From: Legionellales bacterium RIFCSPHIGHO2_12_FULL_35_11
GTDB taxonomy: Bacteria; Pseudomonadota; Gammaproteobacteria; Legionellales; Legionellaceae
DNA: 46,557 nucleotides
NCBI GenBank assembly: GCA_001803185.1
Contig: MHBB01000081.1
Location: 7,877 to 54,433, forward strand
Direction of reading: 5' to 3'
The translations under genes were made by a program, and so were the position numbers. The notes beneath the pieces are model-generated. The model did no database searches. It worked only from the letters and a program-made list of their open reading frames with translations, and was not told the DNA's origin. Each line of letters begins with the position of its first letter. Position 1 is the stretch's first letter. This document shows positions 1 to 6,687 of this stretch, piece after piece.

Positions 1-277
1 ATGCCGCTAAAATTCCAATGGCTATTGGTAAGTCAAAACTACTGCCAATTTTAGGTAGATCAGCTGGTGCAAGATTTACAGTTATTCGTCTACTTGGAAA
101 TTCAAGATGACTGTTCATAATAGCACTTCTTACTCTATCTTTGCTTTCTTTGACAGTTATTTGTGGTAATCCAACAATAGAGAATCCGGGTAATCCATTT
201 GACAAATGTACTTCGACATCTACTTCTTGGGCTTTTATTCCAATGATACTTCTGGTTTTTATTATAGCTAGGTTCAT
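1..277 (-). CDS. comM: ComM/YifB-family Mg-chelatase-like ATPase, N-terminal part (cut by window edge)
   Basis: Only the first 92 codons are in the window. Reading the minus strand from the ATG at 277 gives a protein beginning [19 protein letters not shown] and continuing through [14 protein letters not shown] and [19 protein letters not shown]. This is the characteristic N-terminal (Lon-S5-like fold) domain of the YifB/ComM family. ComM is a hexameric AAA+ helicase that promotes branch migration during natural transformation. An AAGGA ribosome site lies about 10 bases before the ATG. It is the last gene of the minus-strand run ygfA-ubiK-comM. The AAA+ and Mg-chelatase C-terminal domains lie outside the window, so intactness cannot be judged. 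Confidence 0.9.
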   Translation of the reverse strand, partial: MNLAIIKTRSIIGIKAQEVDVEVHLSNGLPGFSIVGLPQITVKESKDRVRSAIMNSHLEFPSRRITVNLAPADLPKIGSSFDLPIAIGILAA

Positions 278-333
278 ATTCTCATCTTCCTTGGAGAAAT
301 TAGGACTTATGGAACTCCCAATAAATAATCTAT

Positions 334-376
334 TGAGAAGCTATCTTCACAGTCTACTCTGAAGACAGCCTCTGAG
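334..376. repeat. Imperfect inverted repeat between ubiK and comM
   Basis: GCTATCTTCA and TGAAGACAGC face each other across a 10-base loop. Imperfect pairing extends outward to about 15 bp. There is no T-run on either strand, so a simple intrinsic terminator is not supported. It could be an mRNA processing or stability hairpin in the ubiK-comM intergenic region. Confidence 0.45.
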
Positions 377-384
377 ATCTTTCA

Positions 385-615
385 TTAGACTTTTTTAATT
401 TCTTGTTCTAGTTGTTCCACTTTTTCACGAGTTCTAACTAAAACTTTTACTTGAACATCAAACTCTTCTCTCGTGACTAAGTCTAATTTATTAAATGCGT
501 AATGCAAAATATCATGAAATTGTTGTTTAATTTCTGTGTCAAGATTTTGTACGCTATCTGGTAATATTTCAAATAATTTTTTAGATATTTCTTCTACTTT
601 ATTGGTAATAAACAT
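385..615 (-). CDS. ubiK: Ubiquinone biosynthesis accessory factor UbiK (YqiC/BMFP family)
   Basis: A short coiled-coil protein whose centre reads KLDLVTREEFDVQVKVLVRT, the hallmark of the BMFP/UbiK family (LDLVSREEFDVQ in relatives). It ends in a glutamate/lysine-rich heptad region. UbiK assists the soluble Ubi complex in aerobic ubiquinone synthesis and associates with lipids. The open frame extends upstream to 648, but the ATG at 615 is preferred. It has an AGGA site six bases upstream and gives a protein beginning MFITNKVEEISKK, of normal family length (76 aa). It lies 45 bases downstream of ygfA and upstream of comM on the same strand, so co-transcription is likely. Confidence 0.85.
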   Translation of the reverse strand: MFITNKVEEISKKLFEILPDSVQNLDTEIKQQFHDILHYAFNKLDLVTREEFDVQVKVLVRTREKVEQLEQEIKKV

Positions 616-659
616 AATAATCCTGAAGGCATTTAAAAATGCTGACATTATACTATTAT

Positions 660-1211
660 CTAAATATAATTTCTATTTTCGGTTAAAATTAAGTCTAGTT
701 TAATATCCCATGGATCCGGTTGTATATCTTCTTGTCTTTGAAACTCGTAAGCAACTCCGATTAAAAATGTATTTTTATTGCGTGCTAAATAGCGGTCATA
801 ATATCCTAAACCCATGCCAATTCTATTTTTATTGTGATCAAAAGCAACTAAAGGTACAAAAATAAGATCTAATTTTGTAACGTCTACACCATCATTTAGA
901 TTACCAATTGGCTCCTCAATACCACATTTATTTTTAACAAATTTAGTTAAAGCATCAATTTTTATGAAATTCATTTCTTTGCCGAATACTTTAGGGTAGT
1001 AAAATTTTTTAGAATTATTAAAAAGTGAGGAAAGATCTATTTCATTATTGATTGGCTTGTATAAGCCAATACTTTCAGCATTAATATAATTTTGCAAAAA
1101 GTTAATTTTTTTACAAATGATGGAAGATGCTAATTTTTGAGATCGTTTGTTAATAGATTTGCGCACTGCTAGGCAATTATCGCGAAGAGATGTTTTTTGA
1201 TTTTGAGTCAT
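660..1211 (-). CDS. ygfA: 5-formyltetrahydrofolate cyclo-ligase
   Basis: A 183-aa protein of the MTHFS/YgfA family, which converts 5-formyl-THF to 5,10-methenyl-THF using ATP. It carries the C-terminal signature IGMGLGYYDRYLARN with the preceding VPLVAFDHNKNR. The N-terminal LRDNCLAVRKSI matches the family's substrate-binding helix. No good Shine-Dalgarno is visible before the ATG at 1211. In many gammaproteobacteria ygfA follows the 6S RNA gene ssrS. Here the upstream space holds a family A repeat instead, and no 6S-like structure was recognised. First gene of the ygfA-ubiK-comM run. Confidence 0.9.
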   Translation of the reverse strand: MTQNQKTSLRDNCLAVRKSINKRSQKLASSIICKKINFLQNYINAESIGLYKPINNEIDLSSLFNNSKKFYYPKVFGKEMNFIKIDALTKFVKNKCGIEEPIGNLNDGVDVTKLDLIFVPLVAFDHNKNRIGMGLGYYDRYLARNKNTFLIGVAYEFQRQEDIQPDPWDIKLDLILTENRNYI

Positions 1212-1250
1212 GTTAGTATAGTAATATACATTATTTGATATTTACAATAA

Positions 1251-1403
1251 CTGGACTTTATGACTTTTTAAAGACATGTTCTAAAATGCGTCTTTGCGAG
1301 CGATAGTGAAGCAATCTAGAGCCCTTGAACGTCGCTAGATTGCTTCACTTTGTTCGCAAAGACGACAATTTTGAGTGCTTTTTGAAAAAGTCATAAAGTC
1401 CAG
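1251..1403. mobile_element. Family A MITE, copy 1
   Basis: A 153-bp non-coding palindromic element. It starts CTGGACTTTATGACTTTTT and ends AAAAAGTCATAAAGTCCAG, and its central arms contain GTCTTTGCGAGCGATAGTGA / TCACTTTGTTCGCAAAGAC. It is flanked on both sides by AATAA, a candidate 5-bp target duplication. It lies between ygfA (minus) and icmT (plus) in a 272-bp gene-free gap and is inverted relative to the other copies. Confidence 0.85.
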
Positions 1404-1457
1404 AATAAATTTACTCACCTTTTGGCATTGTTTGTGAGAGCAGGTTCTGAGACATAT

Positions 1458-1463
1458 TATAAT
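1458..1463 (+). promoter_or_regulatory. Candidate -10 box of the icmT operon
   Basis: A perfect TATAAT lies 20 bases before the icmT ATG, inside the space left by the MITE. No convincing -35 was found at 16-18 bases upstream. The transcription start would be very close to the ribosome site GGAG at 1473-1476. Confidence 0.35.
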
Positions 1464-1483
1464 CCTAGTTATGGAGACTATAG

Positions 1484-1747
1484 ATGGCGGGTGATAGTTT
1501 TGCACCAACGGCGCATTGGCGTGACTCAGCTAGAAACGCTAGATTTTTTATGGTTGATGCCAGAGCGGCGTTTCCAATATTTATATTTTTAATGCATATT
1601 CGAGTGTGGACTGGAGTTATAGTGATTTTTTCAGCCATATTTTTTGCTATAATCGAACATTATGGTTTTACTCTACCAGTATTTTTGCGCTGGCTGCGTC
1701 TTTTTATAGCAGGACCAATCAAATCATCTAGACCATGGTGGCGATAA
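1484..1747 (+). CDS. icmT: Dot/Icm type IVB secretion system protein IcmT
   Basis: An 87-aa small inner-membrane protein. AHWRDSARNARFFMVDARAAF near the N-terminus, HIRVWTGVIVIF as the membrane segment, and the basic tail GPIKSSRPWWR are all closely like Legionella and Coxiella IcmT. IcmT is a small component of the Dot/Icm effector-translocation machine and is required for pore formation and host-cell egress in Legionella. A GGAG site lies seven bases before the ATG. icmS begins directly after the stop codon, so the two are translationally close. This is one of the best taxonomic markers in the window. Confidence 0.96.
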   Translation: MAGDSFAPTAHWRDSARNARFFMVDARAAFPIFIFLMHIRVWTGVIVIFSAIFFAIIEHYGFTLPVFLRWLRLFIAGPIKSSRPWWR

Positions 1748-2092
1748 ATGGAAAAGGATATTTCTAAATGTATGGCATTAATTGCCACAAAGATGAATGC
1801 TAAGTTTTATTTGAATGACCGTTTTGTTAGTTACGAGGAAGTTTTTTCAGTAACAGGTCTGCTTCCTGCTATTGCAAGAAGGGCAGATCAACTCAGCTCA
1901 TTATGTCTTGGCTATGGACTTGGCTTGAGTTTTAACGATGCGGAAGGAGCTTTACTTGGAACGCAAGTTATTTTTGATGAGGTAACACCAAACGCGCTGC
2001 GTTTACTTTGTTTAACTGACGTTGTAAATGAGTTGATACAAGGGGGTCCTAGCAGAGATTATACTCCACTGGATGAACTAATGTATGACTAA
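1748..2092 (+). CDS. icmS: Dot/Icm secretion chaperone IcmS
   Basis: A 114-aa acidic cytosolic protein starting MEKDISKCMALIATKMNAKF and ending NELIQGGPSRDYTPLDELMYD. Both ends and the internal LPAIARRADQLSSLCLGYGL match IcmS strongly. IcmS pairs with IcmW as a type IV adaptor that delivers a subset of effectors to the DotL coupling protein. It starts immediately after the icmT stop codon. Length is normal. Confidence 0.96.
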   Translation: MEKDISKCMALIATKMNAKFYLNDRFVSYEEVFSVTGLLPAIARRADQLSSLCLGYGLGLSFNDAEGALLGTQVIFDEVTPNALRLLCLTDVVNELIQGGPSRDYTPLDELMYD

Positions 2093-2174
2093 GTTCCTAA
2101 GTCATTATGCCGCTTTAAAAGGCAGACTGAAGAAAAATATTTGTTTTTTAACGCTTTCTTAATGTGATTTCTGC

Positions 2175-2180
2175 TACAAT
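2175..2180 (+). promoter_or_regulatory. Candidate extended -10 promoter before the icmR-like gene
   Basis: CTGCTACAAT contains an extended -10 (TGC then TACAAT) 34 bases before the ATG at 2214, in a 121-bp gap after icmS. No clear -35 is seen. It would allow separate transcription of the icmR-like/icmQ pair. Confidence 0.35.
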
Positions 2181-2213
2181 TAGTTAATAAGAAAATGTAT
2201 TGGGGTGGCGTTG

Positions 2214-2558
2214 ATGGTCAATGACAATGACTTGTACAATTATATGGAACAACAGGTTAAGAAGCTGAAGGAGTTCCTTCAAACAACTAGAAAAATACTC
2301 AGCATGGAAACTGACTCATCAAAAAAATGTGAGTATGTGGTTTCAGAGCTAGAAGAATTAATCACAGTTGCCCAGGAAAAACTTCGTGATTTAAAAGCCA
2401 ATGGGAATTTATCTCAAGATGATGTTAAAAAGATGTCTGAAAATAGGCATAAGTTTCTTAATAGTATTAATGAGATTAAATCTAACATCAGTAGCGATAG
2501 TAAAAAATTATTGGAAGGTGTTTCTGGCGAGCAAGAGCAAAAATTTATTAAGAAATAA
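2214..2558 (+). CDS. IcmR-like (FIR) chaperone of IcmQ, putative
   Basis: A 114-aa, highly charged helical protein placed exactly where Legionella has icmR, between icmS and icmQ. IcmR genes are known to be hypervariable across Legionellales. Members share function (binding IcmQ and modulating its membrane insertion) but hardly any sequence, and are called FIR genes. The sequence reads as two or more amphipathic helices (EQQVKKLKEFLQTTRKI, SELEELITVAQEKLRDLK) with no membrane segment, consistent with an IcmQ-binding helical bundle. An in-frame GTG at 2205 precedes the ATG at 2214. The ATG is preferred because GGGG at 2202-2205 sits eight bases upstream. The function is assigned by position, not by similarity. 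Confidence 0.7.
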   Translation: MVNDNDLYNYMEQQVKKLKEFLQTTRKILSMETDSSKKCEYVVSELEELITVAQEKLRDLKANGNLSQDDVKKMSENRHKFLNSINEIKSNISSDSKKLLEGVSGEQEQKFIKK

Positions 2559-2571
2559 TATTTTTTAAGAA

Positions 2572-3159
2572 GTGAACATGGATGAGAAAATAAGAAAAAC
2601 AGCAGTTGATTTTATTTCCGCTTTAGATAAGGCCATTGCGGCTGGTTCTTGGGATGAGACAAATTTTATATTAATCCTTGGAAAAAAAATCAAGCAAATG
2701 CGCGACGCCTTAGCCATTAAGCTCGATTCAATTGGTGGGGATAGTACCTTATCGTCAGATTTTATTTCAAGACGAGCGGCTTTAGAAAACGCTCTTATCG
2801 AAGTGTATATTAGCTTGTTTTCTCTTGAAGGAGTAAAGCTGCAATCATGGGAGCAGATAGTTTATAACATAAAAAAACAAGTTATATCGCGGCCAGTATA
2901 TGCAACGGAAGAAGAAGTTGTTAATTTTATAAAAACTAAATCACAAAAATTGAATGAAGCTTATATTTCTATTTTTGTAAGGAAAGAAGATATTTTAATT
3001 CCTAAAGGAGATAAATCTCCGGTTGATAGATTAGGGCAAAACTTATTGGTATTGAAAGATAATGCTATTTCATTAGACAATGTAAATTTCTTTATTCATT
3101 CAACTGGTTCGTACAGATACTCTAGAGGAAAGCTAGTAAAAACACCAATATCAGAATAG
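2572..3159 (+). CDS. icmQ: Dot/Icm secretion system protein IcmQ
   Basis: About 195 aa. ISALDKAIAAGSWDETNFI near the N-terminus, VISRPVYATEEEVVNFIKT in the middle, and LNEAYISIFVRKEDILIP then GSYRYSRGKLV towards the end follow the IcmQ pattern. IcmQ has an N-terminal amphipathic helical domain that binds IcmR and inserts in membranes, and a C-terminal ADP-ribosyltransferase-like fold that binds NAD+. The frame has two methionines at the start; ATG 2572 or 2578 are both possible. In Legionella icmP and icmO follow icmQ. Here the block ends and is followed by MITE A copy 2 and an unrelated gene. Confidence 0.92.
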   Translation: MNMDEKIRKTAVDFISALDKAIAAGSWDETNFILILGKKIKQMRDALAIKLDSIGGDSTLSSDFISRRAALENALIEVYISLFSLEGVKLQSWEQIVYNIKKQVISRPVYATEEEVVNFIKTKSQKLNEAYISIFVRKEDILIPKGDKSPVDRLGQNLLVLKDNAISLDNVNFFIHSTGSYRYSRGKLVKTPISE

Positions 3160-3201
3160 ACTTAAATAATAATTTAAAGTATCTTGGATATAGTCTGTAT
3201 T

Positions 3202-3217
3202 AACCTAGAAAAAGCAG
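3202..3217. repeat. Solo half-arm of family C hairpin
   Basis: AACCTAGAAAAAGCAG matches one arm of the complete family C hairpin at 19558-19611. The partner arm is missing, so this is a degraded copy. Confidence 0.5.
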
Positions 3218-3236
3218 TCGGATGGAATCTTATTAC

Positions 3237-3388
3237 CTGGACTTTATGAATTTTTCAAAAAGCACTCAAAATTGTCGTCTTTGCGAACAAAGTGAAGCAA
3301 TCTAATGGCGTTTAAGGGTTCTAGATTGCTTCACTTTGTTCGCAAAGACGCATTTTAGAACATGTTTTTAAAAAGCCATAAAGTCCAG
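3237..3388. mobile_element. Family A MITE, copy 2
   Basis: A palindromic 152-bp element with the same CTGGACTTTATGA...TAAAGTCCAG ends. It is flanked by ATTAC on the left (3232-3236) and ATTAC on the right (3389-3393), a clean 5-bp target duplication. It fills most of the 263-bp gap between icmQ and the CorB-like gene. Arms read GTCTTTGCGAACAAAGTGAA / TTCACTTTGTTCGCAAAGAC. Confidence 0.9.
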
Positions 3389-3422
3389 ATTACATAAACC
3401 CTGGTTACATAAAGGAAAATAA

Positions 3423-4676
3423 GTGCATTTAAGCCTAACATTTTTAACAGTAGTTGTAATTTTTCTTATTATTATTTCCGCTTTTTTCTCAGCCGCTGAA
3501 ATTGGTGTTATGTCTCTAAATAGATATAGACTAAGACATCTAGTCAAAAATAAGCATAAAGCAGCTATTCGAGTTAATAAAATGCTAACTCATCCTGAGA
3601 GGATGTTGAGTGTAATTTTAATAGGTAACACGCTTTGTAATATTTTTGCAGCGATGGCAGCCACCTTGATAGGTCAAACATTATATGGTGAATCAGGAAT
3701 GGTAGTTGCTACAGCGATTCTAACATTAGCGATTTTAATCTTTTCTGAAATGACACCTAAAACATTTGCTGCTTTATACCCGCAGAAAGTGGCATTTTTG
3801 TCTTCATTACCATTATATTATTTACAAAAGATTTTTTTACCATTTGTGAATTTAATTAGTTGGATTGCCAATAATCTCATTAAGATGTGTGGAGTTTCTA
3901 TAGATAAAGCTCAAAGAGATGCTTTATCTGGCGAAGAGTTGCGATCCGTTGTTCACGAAGCAGGAAGTTTTATGCCAATTGAGCATAAAGGAATGTTGCT
4001 TAGTCTTATAGATTTAGAGCAGGCAACAGTCGAAGATATTATGGTTCCGAAATCAGAAATTATAGGGATAGATATTGATGAGCCATGGGCTAAAATTTTA
4101 GAGCAGCTAGAAACCATTCAGCATACTAGGGTACCAATTTATCGCGGAAGTATTGAAAATTTAGTCGGCCTAATTCATTTGCGTAAAGTTCTTAATTTAT
4201 TGTTAGATAAAGAATTAGATTTGGAGCAATTAATTAATATAGCTGAGCAGCCATATTATATTCCAGAGGCTACACCACTTAATGTCCAAATTATTAATTT
4301 TCAAAATATGAAAAGAAGGAGTTGCTTTGTTGTAAATGAATATGGAGAGCTGCAGGGTTTAGTAACAATGGAAGATATTTTAGAGGAAATAGTTGGTGAG
4401 TTTACAACTGATATATCTGACATGAGCAAGGATGTTTTAAAAGTAGGCGATAAAAACTTTATTATTGATGGTAGTATCACAATTAGAAATTTAAATAGAA
4501 TGCTAAATTGGCAATTTCCATCCATTGGCCCTCGAACTCTTAGTGGAGTCATAATTGAGCATTTGGGATATATTCCTCCTGCTGATTGTTGTTTAAAAAT
4601 CAATAATTTTTATATTGAAATCTTAAAAATAGCAGATAACACTATAAAAAGCTTAAAAGTAAGTATGGTTAATTAA
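3423..4676 (+). CDS. corB: HlyC/CorC family protein with CNNM transmembrane domain (CorB/YfjD-like)
   Basis: A 417-aa membrane protein. An N-terminal CNNM/DUF21 region (about residues 1-190) has three to four hydrophobic spans and the family motif SAFFSAAEIGVMSLNRYRL, plus FSEMTPKTFAALYP. A tandem CBS pair follows (MVPKSEIIGIDID; TRVPIYRGSIENLVGLIHL; FVVNEYGELQGLVTMEDILE). A CorC/HlyC transporter-associated domain closes it (DGSITIRNLNRMLNW). Such proteins are linked to Mg2+/Co2+ efflux, and the CBS pair is an adenosine-nucleotide sensor. Start is GTG with AAAGG about seven bases upstream. It stands alone, downstream of a MITE copy. The exact substrate is not established. Confidence 0.85.
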   Translation: MHLSLTFLTVVVIFLIIISAFFSAAEIGVMSLNRYRLRHLVKNKHKAAIRVNKMLTHPERMLSVILIGNTLCNIFAAMAATLIGQTLYGESGMVVATAILTLAILIFSEMTPKTFAALYPQKVAFLSSLPLYYLQKIFLPFVNLISWIANNLIKMCGVSIDKAQRDALSGEELRSVVHEAGSFMPIEHKGMLLSLIDLEQATVEDIMVPKSEIIGIDIDEPWAKILEQLETIQHTRVPIYRGSIENLVGLIHLRKVLNLLLDKELDLEQLINIAEQPYYIPEATPLNVQIINFQNMKRRSCFVVNEYGELQGLVTMEDILEEIVGEFTTDISDMSKDVLKVGDKNFIIDGSITIRNLNRMLNWQFPSIGPRTLSGVIIEHLGYIPPADCCLKINNFYIEILKIADNTIKSLKVSMVN

Positions 4677-4723
4677 TAGACAAAATTGAATAAAAATCCC
4701 CCTGTTTCAGGCAAATAACATTT

Positions 4724-5365
4724 TCATCCAAAATTCTTTACCATTACTCTTCCTAAGCGGTTAATGATAACATTTGTAATATTAAAGCTAGGCGAGCTTA
4801 TAACAAACTTACCATTGATTGTGCTTTTATTTATTTCCGGCATAAAAACTAGACTTTTATCTGACTGAAATCCGCTCCAAACAACAGCAATATCGTATTT
4901 TTGCCAATACCATTCCTTGATTATTTCATTGACTATACCTTTAGAATCAATACTATAAAGCCGCATACCATGCGACCAATCATTTTCATCAATACTTGAC
5001 AATACTAATCTTTCTTTGCGAACTTCTGATTCAACTTTAGCAAGCTTAATTGCTGTTTTAATATCATCAGTAACTATATAAATTTGCGCTTTTTGGGGAA
5101 TAGATATCGTAAATGGACTTGTATAAAAAGCTATAATGCAAATAATAGTTAAACAAATTACCAATTCTAAAACTGAAAAACCATTTATTAAACTTTTTTG
5201 GAAAATCGCTGCAGATGGCGAAGTGCAGGAAGATGCGGCAATAACAACCGGAGTATACAAGACATCAGTACATGGAGATTCGAGCGCTGCATCGGTGCGG
5301 CAATTTTCCTCCTCTACATTATAGTTTCGAAAGAGGTCTATTGTACGATTTTGGACTACTAGCAT
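4724..5365 (-). CDS. GspH/FimT-like type IV pseudopilin with a palindromic element inserted in its leader
   Basis: A 213-aa protein whose class III prepilin site is NG-FSVLELVICLTIICIIAF, with E at +5 after the predicted cleavage and a single hydrophobic helix. The rest has the GspH/FimT layout of a minor pseudopilin. The N-terminal leader is about 60 residues instead of the usual 6-25. Residues 9-59 are encoded by a family B palindrome (5189-5340). Removing it leaves roughly MLVVQNRT joined to NGFSVLEL, a normal prepilin leader. Expression is not known, and a 60-residue leader may hamper PilD processing. It has no pilus-gene neighbours here. The translation start is the only ATG upstream of the prepilin site, with a weak ribosome site. 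Confidence 0.75.
   Translation of the reverse strand: MLVVQNRTIDLFRNYNVEEENCRTDAALESPCTDVLYTPVVIAASSCTSPSAAIFQKSLINGFSVLELVICLTIICIIAFYTSPFTISIPQKAQIYIVTDDIKTAIKLAKVESEVRKERLVLSSIDENDWSHGMRLYSIDSKGIVNEIIKEWYWQKYDIAVVWSGFQSDKSLVFMPEINKSTINGKFVISSPSFNITNVIINRLGRVMVKNFG
5189..5340. mobile_element. Family B palindromic element inside the pseudopilin gene
   Basis: About 152 bp. The internal core GACATCAGTACATGGAGATTC and flank CGCTGCAGATGGCGAAGTGC align with the copy at 36700-36845 (CGTCAGTACATGAGGATTC, CGCTGCAGAGAGTGAAGTAC). The right end GTTTCGAAAGAGGTCTA matches the other copy's TTTCGAAAGAAGTCTA. The left end is more degraded. It is open on both strands. Here the minus strand is used in frame as residues 9-59 of the pseudopilin. 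Confidence 0.85.
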
Positions 5366-5474
5366 AGTTTTTAACTCTTACTTCCTAAACAGCATTGTTA
5401 TATCTATTTCATCAAAAATATAGCTTTTATTACAAAAATCACAGTTTATTTCAACATTGAATCGAATCAATATA

Positions 5475-5978
5475 TTACCTAATAAAATCTATACTTAATA
5501 ATTGCTGGTAAGCTTCTTTCTTGCAAATGGGATTAGCTAATAGATAACTAGGATGAAAAACAAAAAATATATTCAAATTATTATAAAGATATTGTTTATT
5601 CCCGACTATTTTAACTTTATCTGTAAACCAATCCCAAAGACTACCTCCAACAACTAGAATAAAAGATGTAGTGCGAAGTATATTACTTTCTCTTAGCAAA
5701 CAGTCTTTTTCTAAATCATCACTTACAATTTTTACTACTAAATCATCTAAACATAAGTTAATTGAGCTCAACATGTTTTTAAATAAAGCCCGCTCCTCTT
5801 TATTCATTTCTGCTAAGTTATTGCTACTCGCAAATAATATTAAAGGCTTTTTATGTGAATCCAAGCTTCTTAGTTTCCAAACATCAATCTCCATTTGCTG
5901 TAAATAATATGTATTTAAATCAAAGGACGATGAAGATACAGTATCATTGACTCCCGCTAAAATTGCAAAATCAGACAT
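5475..5978 (-). CDS. Uracil-DNA-glycosylase-fold protein, possibly HolD-like (pol III psi)
   Basis: A 167-aa protein I cannot name with certainty. The C-terminal FVFHPSYLLANPICKKEAY is the motif 2 region of family 4/5 uracil-DNA glycosylases (HPSYLL..P..K..AW). VVGGSLWDWF sits in the middle. The N-terminal catalytic motif of true UDGs is not recognisable, so it may lack glycosylase activity. Pseudomonas-type DNA polymerase III psi (HolD) subunits have this same degenerate UDG fold, which makes HolD an alternative. The chosen ATG at 5978 overlaps the pyrF stop as ATGTCTGA, indicating translational coupling. The track-length start at 5984 would be a TTG. Confidence 0.55.
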   Translation of the reverse strand: MSDFAILAGVNDTVSSSSFDLNTYYLQQMEIDVWKLRSLDSHKKPLILFASSNNLAEMNKEERALFKNMLSSINLCLDDLVVKIVSDDLEKDCLLRESNILRTTSFILVVGGSLWDWFTDKVKIVGNKQYLYNNLNIFFVFHPSYLLANPICKKEAYQQLLSIDFIR

Positions 5979-6660
5979 CTTCAAATAACTCTTTTATCGC
6001 TCTTTGCGGATCACAAGCCTTTGTAATTGGTCTACCGACCACTAGATAATCACTTCCTAAAGCAAGCGCCATTTTAGGAGTCATAACTCGCTCCTGATCA
6101 TCTGAGTTATTTGTAGCCAAACGAATTCCCGGAGTTACAGTTAAGAAATCATTGCCACAAATCTCTTTTATCAAGGGAACTTCTACAGCAGACGATACTA
6201 CCCCATCTAAACCAGCTGATTTAGCAATTTTAGCCAAATTACCTACATGATTTTCTAAATTTTCTGCGATACCAATGGAAGTCAAATCAGAACTTTGCAT
6301 ACTAGTTAAAACTGTTACTGCAATTAATATAGGCTTATTAGACCCAAACGCATCTACAGCCTTTCTTGCAGCTTCCATCATTTTTAAGCCACCAGATGCG
6401 TGCAAATTTATCATCCAAATACCTAAATCACATGCAGCTGCGCAAGCCTTGGCCACTGTAGTTGGAATATCATGATACTTTAAATCTAAAAATACTTTAA
6501 ATCTTCTTGCAACTAATTCTTGAACAAAACTAGGACCTAAGGAAGTATACATCTCACTCCCAATTTTTAATGCACAACTATCTGGGTCTAATTTATCGAC
6601 CAAAGCTAACGCGTCTGATTTACAAGAAAAGTCTAACGCTACTATTAAATTGTATTTCAT
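5971..6660 (-). CDS. pyrF: Orotidine-5'-phosphate decarboxylase
   Basis: A 229-aa TIM-barrel enzyme making UMP from OMP, the last step of pyrimidine synthesis. It starts MKYNLIVALDF, with the substrate Asp at residue 10. The catalytic array DLKYHDIP is at residues 59-65 (Lys61, Asp64). The phosphate-binding end LVVGRPITKA is near the C-terminus. Length is normal. It follows lapB by 27 bases and overlaps the next gene, so lapA-lapB-pyrF-UDG-like appear to form one transcript, as in many gammaproteobacteria. Confidence 0.96.
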   Translation of the reverse strand: MKYNLIVALDFSCKSDALALVDKLDPDSCALKIGSEMYTSLGPSFVQELVARRFKVFLDLKYHDIPTTVAKACAAACDLGIWMINLHASGGLKMMEAARKAVDAFGSNKPILIAVTVLTSMQSSDLTSIGIAENLENHVGNLAKIAKSAGLDGVVSSAVEVPLIKEICGNDFLTVTPGIRLATNNSDDQERVMTPKMALALGSDYLVVGRPITKACDPQRAIKELFEDV

Positions 6661-6687
6661 AAAAAAACCTTTGATCTGAAAAAGTTC

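Noticed and set aside
141..362. A 73-codon plus-strand frame at the left edge
   Set aside because: It is antisense to the clear ComM N-terminus read from the minus strand at 277-1.
1212..1483. Possible 6S RNA (ssrS) upstream of ygfA
   Set aside because: The space is filled by family A copy 1. No 6S-like long bulged hairpin separate from the MITE was seen.
5136..5324. Plus-strand frame over the family B copy in the pseudopilin gene
   Set aside because: It is the reverse reading of the element and of the pilin leader. It is useful as evidence that the element is open on both strands, but not as a gene.
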